This document shows positions 1-12,775 of a stretch of 64,000 nt of DNA, piece after piece. The stretch's first letter is position 1. Every line of letters starts with the position of its first letter. Below the pieces are notes generated by a model, which did not search any database, was not told the origin of the DNA, and was given only the letters and a program-made list of their open reading frames with translations. Origin of the DNA: Panulirus ornatus (lineage: Eukaryota; Arthropoda; Malacostraca; Decapoda; Palinuridae); assembly GCF_036320965.1 (NCBI RefSeq), contig NC_092241.1, positions 29,801,297 to 29,865,296 on the forward strand, in the 5' to 3' direction. The translations under genes were made by a program, and so were the position numbers.

Positions 1-54
1 TATTATTATTATCATTATTATTATTATTATTGTTATTATTATTATTATTATTAC

Positions 55-85
<31 letters not shown>

Positions 86-86
86 A

Positions 87-129
<43 letters not shown>

Positions 130-143
130 TATTATTATCATTA

Positions 144-183
<40 letters not shown>

Positions 184-209
184 CATTATTATTATTGTTA
201 ATATTATTA

Positions 210-263
<54 letters not shown>

Positions 264-590
264 TATTATTGTTATTACTACTATTATTATTATCATTATC
301 ATCATTATTATTATTATCATTATTATTATCATTATTATCATTATCATTGTTATCATTATCACTATTACTATCATGTTATCATTATCATTATTACTATTGC
401 TATTACTTTTATTATCGTTATCATTATCATTATCAAATATTGTCATCAATAATAAGAATAGCAATAATAGAAAATGGAAACATTAGTAACAACAACAATG
501 ATAATGATAATTATGATAATGATGATAATGATACTAATGATGATAGCAACAATGATAATGGTAATGATAATAATAACTGTAATTCCTGCC
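1..590. repeat. Imperfect ATT/AAT trinucleotide microsatellite with two complementary arms
   Basis: Positions 1 to about 440 are (ATT)n with ATC, ACT and GTT interruptions. From about 455 to 590 the same strand switches to AAT/GAT-rich triplets, the reverse complement of the first arm. ATC is commonest near the switch on the left and its complement GAT is common on the right. Long poly-Leu, poly-Tyr/His and Asn/Asp reading frames here are consequences of the triplets and are not genes. Confidence 0.95.
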
Positions 591-1687
591 GACATGGGAG
601 AAACTATTTGCGTGTGGTAAGAGGCGGGAGCGAAGAAGGCGAAGTGGGAGAAGGTTGGATATTCTTCTCTCCTTTACTATACCTCTCCAAACAAACGTTG
701 CAGAGGAAAGAGCCAAGCAAGAATTTTTCCCTCTAAGACTTGATTGATTTTCCTGACGCTACTTCGCAAAGGCGAGAAATGAGGAACATGTACGGAAAAC
801 CGAAAATATCATTCACACTTTCATCATTATCATAATCATCATCATTGCTGTCATCACCATCGCGTTCATCATCTTATCTTTTGGTATGATTACGATTTTT
901 CGGTCCATCTTTTTATGAGTCGTCAAGCAGGCACGTTTGAGGAGGGGAGTTGGCCAGAGCTGCTGGATCTGGACTGACTCACAGGAAGAGCCACGACTAA
1001 GATACGGAGGGTGTCCAGGCCATCAACAGACTCATAAGGCGAGGCAGGCGGCGGGAGCTCAATCGCCGTGGCTGAGGCATTAACCATTATCCGCAGGCAC
1101 TTGAGTCCCTATAAGCCTAACGATCGGACCTGCCCCACTTGCACGAGAGATGTTCAGGTAACGAAGAGTCGCGCTGGGAGGAGCAGGTGAGGCGTTCGTG
1201 CCTCACAATCATGTCTTATTTAGTTGGCCTGGATGCATCACCTGAGGTGCGTCACTAAAGCGGCGCTGAGGGAGGGAGAGGGTGGGTGTGTGTGTACCAT
1301 CCCACGCCATCATGTCTGGTAGGGCGGTGGTGCTCTAGTCAACACATCTTTTATGAGGACGAGCTCCTTGTTAAGTTTCTGACAAGGCTATTAACCGTAT
1401 CATACCGCGGCCCTGACATTGTCGCTAGTTTTTTTCCACGTGCATTTTTCACAAATAACTCTCTTAACCCGAGATGGAGGAGTTGCTCCTGGTGGCTTTG
1501 CAGGATCTTACAAAACACTCTACTGTGTCGAGTGACGGGCAATATCAGTTATACTCTACTCGAATCATGGTTGAGTTGCTGCGAAAGAAACTATAAACGG
1601 TAGTAAAGATGTTCCTCGGATCTTCACTGCTGCAGAACAGCTAATTTTTCATAGCTCTCGTTCCTGTACTGATCTGAAGTTATGGGC
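591..1687. other. Anonymous intergenic DNA
   Basis: No gene recognised. A short TCAT/ATC-rich patch lies near 820-875, and 930-1280 is somewhat GC-richer with no recognisable coding motif. Short open frames on both strands carry no family motif. Confidence 0.6.
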
Positions 1688-1715
1688 TGTTGTTGTTGTT
1701 GTTGTTGTTGTTGTT
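1688..1715. repeat. (TTG)n microsatellite
   Basis: About nine uninterrupted GTT triplets follow the word atgggct. Confidence 0.9.
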
Positions 1716-2024
1716 CAGCGGCCGCGACTGCCTGAGTGACACCAGCAACTTGCTCAGGTCCATGAAGATTAATGCAAGCACTCGGTTCCACCCAGTTATA
1801 ACTAAGTTACGTAAAAGACGCCCGAAGATCGTACATGGTGCTCTAAAAGTTACGTTGTTTACTCGAAATGATTCTATACTCATTGGCTTGCTAAAATACT
1901 ACTCTGAATCACTGGTGTGGACAACTGACAGGACGTCCGCTTGGATCCGTATCTGATGTCTGATCTTGTTTTATGTATAAGAATTCACAACATAATCATA
2001 ATATCTTATCAGGAACATCATCAG

Positions 2025-2072
2025 TAAGGATATCATATTCTAAGGATATCATATTCTAAGGATATCATATTC
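2025..2072. repeat. 16-bp tandem repeat, three perfect copies
   Basis: The unit taaggatatcatattc starts at 2025, 2041 and 2057 with no mismatch between copies; flanking DNA is unique in this window. Confidence 0.97.
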
Positions 2073-3147
2073 GTGGTGTACGATTGCCAGTATATCTACT
2101 TTACCTACCACACTGATCTTCTTTTCACTCCTGTAACTTTTCAAGCTATGAAACCGTTTATAACACATGGAATATGTATATGCAAACCTCTCGGTATTTG
2201 GCATCCTGATCGCCTCTTCCAATGTCTATACCTGGAATATGGGTAAACGAACGACAGGTCAGGGAAATTGTCAGAAGAGTCGGTAGTATTCCCCATGTAA
2301 ATTACTACTACAGTCGTCCAGGCTGGGATATTTTCCTCAAGTACCCTTCCTGCTCTGCGAAGCCTGACCAGTCTGTCTCTGGGGACTTTCGAAAATAGAT
2401 TATTCTACAACTCTAGGTCCGCGTTCAGCCATGACCTATTATTTTCACGAGAGTTTTCACGAGCTGCCAAAATCCCACATAGTCTTCTCTTTTACCTCCG
2501 CCTGTGACATTGTTATTGCTTGGGATTTCTCGTAAAAACGTCAAGATAAAAGCTGAAGATAAGCGTCGCAAGGGTAGTGCTAATTAGCTTGTCTCGGGGT
2601 GATATTACAGAAACTTTAAAATCACTTTGATTTCCTCACATTTCAGACTCACGCAGGGCAATCACACCCAGCCATACCTGAATCAATGGATGATGTTTAT
2701 ACATTAATTTACATTCGAAGGCACTCGAGCACATACCACACCATGTGTGCTGTACCCAGGATTTCATTACTTTAGAAGTCTTTGTAACCACCCTGGTGAC
2801 CTCATGCTAGCTGTGAGGTACTTTGTGCCACAGTGCTGGCAACAAATTCCCATACGTGTAACAATTTAGATTCATAATTTCATATAGATGGGGTCATCAA
2901 TATAGATTTTAAATGGAGGATAATCGAAAGGTATAAATTTGTGCTGCACAACATAGTTAAGACTGTGCCATAAACTTCCACAAACATTCTCAGTTCTTGC
3001 CTTCCATATCTCTTTTAGACGATACTCAAATCCGTACCCGAGTACGATTTCCACTTACAGAAAATACATATAAGAGTACATATAAAACAGCAAGAAAATT
3101 TGCACAAATGACATGTTTCAAGTGGATGATACAGCAAAAGTAAGAGC

Positions 3148-3150
<3 letters not shown>
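2073..3150. other. Anonymous intergenic DNA
   Basis: I see no coding or RNA signal. The stretch is moderately AT-rich with only short reading frames, and ends where the TA microsatellite begins. Confidence 0.6.
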
Positions 3151-3243
<93 letters not shown>

Positions 3244-3260
3244 TATATTTATATGTATAT
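3151..3260. repeat. (TA)n microsatellite
   Basis: About 50 TA units, with TAC and TTTA interruptions near 3235-3255. On the minus strand it directly follows the B box of the SINE copy at 3261-3365, so it stands where that element's 3' body should be. Confidence 0.95.
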
Positions 3261-3365
3261 GAACCTCGCACCATCTGCATGGTACCTGGGAACGCTAACC
3301 ACTTAGCTATGATCACTCCTAACAGGGAAATAAATTCTCGATCACCAGAAATCGAATAACCTTTG
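3261..3365 (-). mobile_element. tRNA-derived SINE, head only (copy 1 of a tandem pair)
   Basis: On the minus strand the sequence contains tagctaagtggttagc, a good match to the pol III A box (TRGCNNAGNGG), followed about 35 bases later by ggttcatat, a degenerate B box (GGTTCGAAT). The A-box side is preceded by tttccctgttaggagtgatca, which aligns with the neighbouring copy at 3370-3612, as does the shared word agaaatcgaa (read on the plus strand). The 3' body is absent: the element runs into the TA microsatellite. A tRNA gene is unlikely because no acceptor stem can be closed. Confidence 0.6.
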
Positions 3366-3369
3366 TCTC

Positions 3370-3612
3370 ACGTCCGTGAGCAACGGGGTCTAGACTGGTC
3401 AAATCCCATCAGGCTCACGTTGCCAGTACTCAGCAATTTTACAGAACTTACTGTCACACGTGGAGGTATATGAACACAAATAATGCCCCTCAACAGCAAG
3501 GACTCGAACCCTTCAACATTTCCGTGGTAGCTGGGAAAGCTGAGCACTCGGCGATAATCGCCCTTAGTAGGGAAATGACTATTTGATTACTAGAAATCGA
3601 AAACCCCAGGAC
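3370..3612 (-). mobile_element. tRNA-derived SINE, longer copy (copy 2 of a tandem pair)
   Basis: On the minus strand the B box gggttcgagtcc is a perfect GGTTCGANTCC match (plus-strand 3508-3520), and upstream tcgccgagtgctcagctt resembles the A box of a serine/leucine-type tRNA. Read on the plus strand, the stretch about 3531-3612 (tRNA head) is homologous to 3280-3360 (shared gtagctggga / gtacctggga and agaaatcgaa). Downstream of the B box a tRNA-unrelated body of about 130 bases follows and then copy 1 begins in the same orientation. The arrangement fits a dimeric or tandem SINE insertion. Confidence 0.6.
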
Positions 3613-6600
3613 CACTTTTGGCCCTGGGGTTGCATAATAATGACACTTACTGCCTTATGTTTTCCTTATTTTTACAACCCCCTACAGCATTTGCTTTCGC
3701 CATGCCTTTATTTCTTTCTGCAAATTTCGCATAGCCTTTATTTACAATGCTTTGCTTCTGTTGTGGTTCGCATCAACATATAGCAGCAGTTTGATCTACA
3801 GGTATATATGACTGCCCCCTATCTAAGTTCTTTATTATAGAATGCCTATCAACTCCGTACGACATAGCATTTCGCAATAAGGAGCATCAGTTAAAGATAC
3901 TTTGAATTCATATTACTGTGTGATAAGCATAAAGATCCTTGTAAGATGTTAGCAAAGCGGACTCAGGACTAGTATATCAACATATCTGTAATTTATACTT
4001 TGAGAAACAATAACTTTTCTTTCGTTGATCATTACATCAAAGGTACAGTAGCTGAACAAGCACCCATCCCAGCGGGACTGTGGTTATTGCATTTTGATCA
4101 GTCTTCCAACTAAGTCCGTATTTCATCTGGGATGAATTTCAGTCAAAAGATAGCTGGAACAAAGACATTATCTGGAGGAATGTTTTTTCTTTACCCTCCA
4201 TAGTTCTAAATGACATACATTCACCCCATTTCTCAAGCATTATATTGCTGTGTTATGGAAACCTCTTTTTCATTTCATACTCTGTGTTTTTTTCCCCTAT
4301 ATTGCAGTATAGATTTTGATGGGAAAAAAAAAGTTCCAGGAGAAAGAAATCTACCATACACATGGGTAACTTGAAGACGTTCTGCGAATTTTTTTTCAGC
4401 TTGAGGGATTAGCTGAACATGCATATTCTCTCCACTTTAATTACAGCTCTGTGCCAAAAAAAGCAGTCGTCTCTGTAACAAGCGACTGATCAATTATCAA
4501 GAACTATCTACCTCGTCAAAGGTCTGCAGCAAGAAAGAACCTCTTTGAATTCTTTTAGATATCCACAGGAATTAGTAATGTCTTTTGATTTAAATTTATG
4601 ATAGTCTGTAAGTACAACGAGACCTCTTGGTGACCATTATCATACATATGTACATTTCATTAACCGCAAAGGCATTTACAAGCGACCATAAGGTTAAGAA
4701 CGGTACGTCTGAGTACGAGGAAGCCATATACATTCCTTCTCTTGACTTTAATAGCATTCGATGGTTGTTTTCTTACGACGCAAAATAATAAGTAATGATG
4801 TGAATACGTACTACACTTAACTTTATGGGCAATTGAAGCTGCAGAGTTTGCCCCTGAAGTCATTAGTGAAGATTGGCAAGATTTAAAACGGCAGGAGTTT
4901 AACAAGGTGGCCAAGACGCAAAGGACTGTTAACCGTTGGCTTTAGACTATGGTATGGACACCTCCCTCTACGAACACTAACTCAGGAAAATAATTGCGGT
5001 ATAGATTCTGTACTCAGTTCGTCGTATCGAGGTCCTGCTGCTAAACTGATGCATGAAACAAACATAATCTTTGAGTTTTTTTACGGTTCTCAGAAATGAA
5101 AAACTTTCGTGTACTTTGAAAAACCCACATATATTGCATCACACAAGAGAGCACAGGGGTAGTAGCTGGTCGATTCTACTATCATCACAGGAGAGGAGGG
5201 TGATGAGCTGCGGATCCGCGTTGGGAACCTTTTTGTAACTCAAATACTCGAGACTCCTGAGGCGGCACGTATAGACGCTCTGGGAGAGACCCTGCAACGC
5301 TAGAAGACCCTTTATCCCCAGCAAGTGCAAATAAGGCCAGATGAGAATAAGTGGTTGCTGCCTAGAATAAGAAATGTGATATATATATGAATGGTCAGCT
5401 CTCTCTCTCTGTCTTCTCCTCAATCTACCTTCCATTTTCGCTCTATAAGTATTCCTGTCAGCCCTGACATATCATCCTTAATCCGCATGTTACCTCCCAT
5501 GCTTGCACACTGGGCCACCGCCGGTCACCTCCCACCATCAAGCTTGCATCTGCATCGCAACCTCCCGCCTGCAAAACATATTGTGTGTTACCTTGTATGT
5601 TTCTCTCCGCTCAAGCTGTTACGTCGTCATCCACGCTGACTGATGTTCCCGATCATGTAAGTAATGGAAAACGAGTCAGGGACTGACGATTGAATTACTC
5701 GTGCCGATTTACTGAAGACTTCTAGGCAATCTTTTCTTTTTTTTCCTTCCTCCTCTCCAACAGAACAACAACAGAAGTCGTGGGCTCGAATCTTAAGGCG
5801 GTGGAAATGTTTACACACCGTGTTGCTGACGGCTTGGGGGCCAGGTTATGGATGTGTCCCTTAGCTCTTCAAAAAATCAGTTATCGACGTTATGAAAAAC
5901 ATGACTGGAGGCTCGGATGCGTGGGACGCTAACAAGGACCACCTGAAGAATCACCGCTCCTGCGTCTCTGCGCCTGACTGCAGCTCCTTTTTTATTGTCA
6001 TTCGTGATGGCGAAAAAGAAAAAGAAAAGTCAAGTGATCCAATATAACACAATGATCAGCTACATCATATTTAATGCTGTCTTGGTTATTCAGACCATAA
6101 TATACCGCAGAGAACCACGTTACTGATGTTAATACGAAGTTATCTCTGAATAAAAACGTCTCGACCAAGGGACGATAGAGACACTTATAGATCACACAGT
6201 AACACAGAAATCAGTTCACTTCACCTATAAAGCAATCCCTCAGGTCCTGAGATCCTGGTTATTTTCCATCATCCTTCAAACAGTCGTACGATTACCTGTG
6301 TAATTTCTTCAGAAGTTCCTATGAATCTTGATTATGAAAGCCGTGTGATAATGACCTGTAACTCTGCTGAATCAAATAATGTTTTCAATTCTGTCTTGAA
6401 GAAGAAAAGTTCCATTAAACGACATGAAATAGTTAAATCATAATGCGATTAATCCTTTGTGTGTAATGTGGGAAATCGTAACGTTTATAGCAGTAACACA
6501 TTAGCCACCCTTGGCAATATTTGTGTAGAAATGGGGTAGTTTCTACCCACTCGTTCTAGGCTGGCTGACCGCATGATTCTTGTCCCGGATGAAAGTTGAG

Positions 6601-6970
6601 GGACCTGGACCTGTTTGGGTTTTGTAATCACATCCAGATATTATACGCATTAGGATGGGTGCAAGCTGCAGATATCTCTCCCTTGTACCTAACTTATTTA
6701 AGGAGAACGAAGGACAACGCCTAAACTTAACCCTGAAAGGTAGTGTTGATAGCCGCATTGCTCATCGCCCACAGCTTGATTAAATCCAAGTTTGGGGGAG
6801 CAAGTTTATCGGTCGATTCTTTGCCACCGTTGCTGTTGTTTACCAGCTACTTGTGGACTGTCCTGGAAAATCTCATTCTGAGATCCAAGCTATCAGTCGG
6901 CCGTGACTACCATAGCTGTGGCGCTCTACCCAAACCAATGTTAGTGCCCATCTACCCATCAAATAGGGTA
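3613..6970. other. Anonymous intergenic DNA
   Basis: No gene or repeat family recognised. The longest frames, 98 codons at 5139-5435 minus and 84 codons at 4660-4914 minus, have no family motif and no codon pattern that separates them from chance. A short CT run occurs at 5397-5410. Confidence 0.55.
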
Positions 6971-6974
6971 TGGC

Positions 6975-7110
6975 TTTACTGCTGGGTGCACAGCAAGCCC
7001 TCCTGTGCCCGCGCTGGTGCCGAACTTGAACCAGTGACTTACAAGTCGTTGACGATAACCTTCACATGCGTTATTCAGATATCATCTTGTGTCATGCTGG
7101 TGACGATGGT
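6975..7110 (-). mobile_element. Possible old tRNA-derived SINE remnant
   Basis: Read on the minus strand, cttgtaagtcactggttcaagttcgg around 7025-7055 resembles the anticodon loop to T-arm of a tRNA (TGT-type anticodon loop, B box ggttcaagttc). A clear A box is not visible and no second copy lies in the window, so this is only a suggestion. Confidence 0.3.
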
Positions 7111-7676
7111 AAGGTGGAATCAGTATCTTCCTCACTGAAAGGTCTGGATGAAGCCTATGGATAGCGTCCTGTATAAGGAGGTGGCTGTTTTCTATGTTCG
7201 CTTTAGGTGTTCAGTCGTACTTGGCAATATCTACTGTTATGAATATTGAGCCTTTCTATTTACCTGCGATGATCATTCGTATCAGACATGCAGCTTAGTC
7301 CTTCAGGAACGTTCTAAAAACAGTTGCTAGACATTACAAAGGCACTTGCTAAATACACACGATATGGAAGGAGATGTATGTATATGCCAATAGTTTTTAT
7401 CAGTATTTTCATGGCCTGACAACATCTTTTGATAAGTGCATTTCATGAAACTATCTATATTGAGCTACGTCGTTCCGCAAATTTTGCCTAGTTAGCCGAA
7501 AATGACATCCTCATATATCAGAGGAACTTATTCAGTCACATCAGTGCTGTCTGCAATCATATTATCTCAGCCAAAGGCAACATCTACCCTTGATACTGAC
7601 ACTCTTTGATAGCATTCAATCCCAAGCATATGCAGATCACTACAGCTGCTCCTGGCAATAATGAGTTTGTGTACGT
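7111..7676. other. Anonymous intergenic DNA
   Basis: No coding, RNA or repeat signal seen up to the microsatellite at 7677. Confidence 0.55.
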
Positions 7677-7792
<116 letters not shown>

Positions 7793-8012
7793 TTTTTTTT
7801 TCATACTATTCGCCATTTCCCGCATTAGGGAGGTAGCGTTAAGAACAGAAGACTGAGCCTTTGAGGGAATATCCTCACTTGGCCCCTTCTCTGTTCCTTC
7901 TTTTGGAAAATTAAGAATCCAGAGGGGAAGATTTCCAGCTCCCCGCTCCTTCCCCTTTTAGTCGCCTTCTGCGACAGGCAGGGAATACGTGGGAAGTATT
8001 CTTTCTCCCCTA
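7793..8012 (-). mobile_element. R1 short interspersed repeat (copy 1)
   Basis: This ~215-bp block is the reverse complement of 43597-43826 and, for its 3' half, of 43855-43965. Shared words on the minus strand include cttaacgctacct, gaacagagaagg and ccaaaagaaggaacag. In the element's orientation it ends with a GC-rich tail (ctaatgcgggaaatggcgaa) followed by poly-A and TA repeats, which marks it as a retroposed sequence. The tail resembles that of the RTE-like LINE ending at 14330. No convincing tRNA-type A/B boxes are visible, so it may be a non-tRNA SINE or a severely truncated LINE 3' end. Confidence 0.8.
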
Positions 8013-8016
8013 TATG

Positions 8017-8020
<4 letters not shown>

Positions 8021-8097
<77 letters not shown>
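8021..8097. repeat. (GA)n microsatellite
   Basis: About 38 GA units without interruption, adjoining the 5' end of R1 copy 1. Confidence 0.97.
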
Positions 8098-8099
<2 letters not shown>

Positions 8100-8560
8100 A
8101 AAGTACGACCCTGCAGAAAGAGATAACCAACCTAATTGCTCTCTGAACCTCTTTGTTGCTTGAAGAGTGACTGTACTGAGTAACTAATGCAAGAAACCGA
8201 GACGACCCCCAGGCACGCAGTGAATATACAACACGCTAGAGTTTTCCTGGTCATGTTTAGCAAAAAATTGATATCAACTAGACAGCATCTGAAGATTTAG
8301 TTTTCTTTCCCGTCTTGAATCTTTTTTATAGTCAGTATATATGTGTTAATCGGAGACTGTATGAATCTAAGAGATATGAGGAATTCAACCCACTGATAAA
8401 TGATTGAATTGAATGAAAACGGTTAAACTAAGGTATTTTATAACGATACCCGAAAATCGTTACCAGGTTTGACCTTTATAACATGAATGTATGTGGTTCT
8501 CGGCGAAATCGCTCATTTTTTGGCGGATCTGCTTTAAGCTGTAGACACCAATTTCCAAAA
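8098..8560. other. Anonymous intergenic DNA
   Basis: Nothing recognised. The last part may belong to the upstream region of the retrotransposon relic that becomes recognisable near 8560. Confidence 0.5.
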
Positions 8561-9550
8561 ATCATTCATGAGATCTCCACATCAAAGGCTACTAACAAAA
8601 GTCGTCGTGTGGTATATACTGTTAGAACACTGTCTGACTGGTGGTGAACAAAAGACGGAGATTAATGGTTTAGCCTCAGAATGGTTTTACGCGTGATAAG
8701 TGGCGTGCTACAGGGATCAGTCTTGGAAATGGTTCTCATCTATCATACATATAAGTGGTATTGACGATGAGCTGCATTGCAACATGTCAAAATTCACAGT
8801 CGATATTAAGCTGGAAAATTAATCTACAACTGAAATAAAATCTGTGCAGCTTCAGGCTGACACACACAAACTGATGGACTGGGGCTTATGGGTGACAAAT
8901 GTATTATGATATTGATAGATACAGAGTTTTATATATCAGCAGTAAATTAGAAGGCAAGCTCTTGAGCTGCAGATGGTGAATGAGGCAAAAGACTGTGGTG
9001 TAATAATCTCTGTTGATCTAAATCAAAGTAAACAGTGAAGGAATAAAACGGCGAACAAACTGCTTGGATTTAGGTAGAGTTTTCACAAGTAAGGCAAAGG
9101 CAATCCTCGCTATTCATTACAATTCTTTGGTGTGCCACCATCTTAAATACTGTGCTCAGTTTTAGGTAGCCGCTTAGCAATAGACGTAGCCGGAATGGAG
9201 AGAGTGCAGTGTCGAGCTGCTAAGATGATTTCTGAACTGAGAAACTATCACATCCGAATAAGAGGGACTTAGTTTTACGTAATTTAGAAGGTTAAGAGAT
9301 GATCTGGTAGAGGAACTCAAAATGACCAAAGGCTTCAACAATTTCATTTTAAGAAGCTAAGGCTTCATTTATCTGATTTCATGCACAGTATGAGATACAA
9401 ACTCGTTGGCAAACGTCTTATCTCAAACGAGACAAAGTACTTTTTCCTCAACGGTAGAATGGTTGAAAGCAGTTCCATACATGCGTTCAAGAACAGACTT
9501 CATAGATATTTTGCATTAAGTGATGGGTGACGTTAATTGAGCCTCTTTAA
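8560..9550 (+). pseudogene. CR1/Jockey-like non-LTR retrotransposon reverse transcriptase, decayed
   Basis: Reading across several frames on the plus strand recovers the order expected of a CR1/Jockey-type RT from its middle to its C-terminus. Near 8685-8720 is SGVLQGSVLE (motif B, normally SGVPQGSVLGP), then an I-D-D-E-L segment. FTVDIKLEN near 8790-8815 stands where FADDTKL (motif C) is expected, so one catalytic Asp is changed. QLQADTHKLMDWG follows near 8850. The C-terminal part has ERVQCRAAKMISELR near 9200-9240, VEELKMTKGFNNF and FSSTVEWLK near 9440-9480. Many stops and frameshifts show it is long dead. No endonuclease domain is visible upstream, so the copy is 5'-truncated, as is usual for LINEs. 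Confidence 0.8.
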
Positions 9551-9930
9551 TACATATAAAAAGATTGCAGATTCTTATCTATGAAACATCTGTACGCCTC
9601 TCTGCTCTTACCGCACTAACCTGTGAGTTTCTGCTATCTCCCATTATCACAAACACCCTTGAAAGGACCTAATGGGGAATGAGAATGAGAAAACTATGTA
9701 TAAATCCCTTACGTGTCATATGAGGACACAAAGGGGCGGGACCGGCGGGTTAGAAACCCTGTTTACCTTGTATCATTGCCATAAAAAACATAAGAAAAGA
9801 TAAGAAAGTGCCAAGTGAAGATATTGCTTCGAAGGCTCAGGCTGAAGTGTCTGAATATGCGTAAATGTAACTAGAATGAAGAGAATCAAGAGGAAAATGA
9901 AAAATGACGAGAAACGCTCAGATGTCTTGG
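9551..9930. other. Anonymous DNA between two LINE fragments
   Basis: No recognisable content. It may include the 3' untranslated part of the preceding CR1/Jockey-like relic. Confidence 0.45.
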
Positions 9931-9939
9931 TTCTAAGGG

Positions 9940-10240
9940 AAATTAAGTACCGGGACTTAAACAATCAAGAAAGTGAGAACTATGCGTGGGATAGAATGAA
10001 ATGGATCAAAGTGGTACATGGGGGTTGATCTACTGTCATTGTGCTGAATTAAGGCACATGAAGAATTCAAGCTAAACCATAGGAGAGTCTTTGGGGGCTG
10101 GCTGTGGAAAGTAGGCTCGTATTTTAGTGCATTATACATGAGAGGTTGTAGAGAGTGGATATGTGCATATGAGACCGTTGTACTTGTGTTCCTAATTCCA
10201 TCTCGGTCACGTATAAAAGGGTACTTAAGCCCAAAAAGCA
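9940..10240 (+). mobile_element. Old 3'-end fragment of the RTE-like LINE
   Basis: The stretch aligns in-window with the end of the well-preserved element at 14100-14205. Here aatggatcaaagtggtacatgggggttgatctactgtca corresponds to aattggagcgatgtggtataccggggttgacgtgctgtca there. Next, gtgctgaattaaggcacatgaag and gctaaaccatagg correspond to gtggattgaatcaaggcatgtgaag and gggtaaaccatgg. It covers the last RT codons and stop and extends further into a 3' untranslated region than the younger copy, which suggests a longer 3' UTR in this older subfamily. Confidence 0.65.
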
Positions 10241-11911
<1,671 letters not shown>

Positions 11912-11971
<60 letters not shown>

Positions 11972-12100
11972 CGTATTATCTAGTGATTCGCATAAGCATC
12001 CTTTTGTACCTATAGTTTTGCTCTTAAACACGTATCGGTACCAACCGTGGGATTCGTAATCGAGAAGGCATTGAGTATTACTATTCTACTATCCATTACT
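11912..12100. repeat. Repeat R3, copy 1: (TG)n plus downstream homologous segment
   Basis: (TG)n at 11912-11969 is followed by a segment matching 14455-14580. Shared words are acctatagttttgctcttaa versus acctatggttttgctcctaa, acacgtatcgg versus acatgtatcgg, and actatccatt. The two copies lie on either side of the RTE-like LINE. They could be two members of an interspersed family or a local duplication. Confidence 0.7.
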
Positions 12101-12632
12101 CCTTGAACCTACAAACTAAGACGTGTTCGAGGCGTTGTGGTAGATGATCGGCTCCCTGTGTTAAAGCCATAACGGTCGCCGTTACTCCCATGGAAGGGAC
12201 CAGCTAGTGGCAAGGTCTCAAATAGCTCGGCTGCCGTGAAGACAACCCAGGATATTGATCCGTAGGACGAAACCTCGAATGATTCTTGTGAATCAGTTTC
12301 GTTTATGTTGATCCTCCCTTACATAACTACTTACCCTCCCTACCCAAAAAGAAAAGGAAATGTTCTAAACTACCTCTCAATGGAATTTTTGTAATATACT
12401 GCTAATAAGAAGTGAATACCAGAGAAAAGAATGAGAGGTTTTTGAATCAAAATAAGTGGATGTGGGCGAGGGGCCGTTCACCCATGGGCTTCGTCTCCAC
12501 CACAAACATAACAGGCGCTCGCCAAGTGAAGGGTCAACAGATGCTGAACAAGAGAGGCAAACTTTGTAGATTTACATAGACTGCACGACAGACCTTGTGG
12601 TGGCTCGGCCCCGCTATGTGACCATGGACTCA
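12101..12632. other. Anonymous DNA upstream of the LINE
   Basis: A GC-richer stretch at 12130-12260 and another at 12465-12620 carry no recognised coding or RNA motif. Confidence 0.5.
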
Positions 12633-12656
12633 GGTGTGTGTGTGTGTGTGTGTGTG
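12633..12656. repeat. (TG)n microsatellite
   Basis: Eleven to twelve TG units. Confidence 0.9.
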
Positions 12657-12696
12657 GGCTTTCGTGATGCACCAGGTAATGGAAAACGTGCTGTTG

Positions 12697-12698
<2 letters not shown>

Positions 12699-12772
<74 letters not shown>
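12699..12772. repeat. (TA)n microsatellite at the 5' truncation of the LINE
   Basis: About 37 TA units end within four bases of the first recognisable codon of the RT reading frame, so the microsatellite marks the 5' breakpoint of the element. Confidence 0.95.

Positions 12773-12775
<3 letters not shown>

Noticed and set aside
30..736. Long poly-Leu, Tyr/His-rich and Asn/Asp-rich frames
   Set aside because: They arise from reading a trinucleotide microsatellite in different registers; no start context or non-repetitive coding part.
3480..3600. Functional tRNA gene on the minus strand
   Set aside because: Perfect B box but an irregular cloverleaf and a second diverged copy next to it; SINE origin is more likely.
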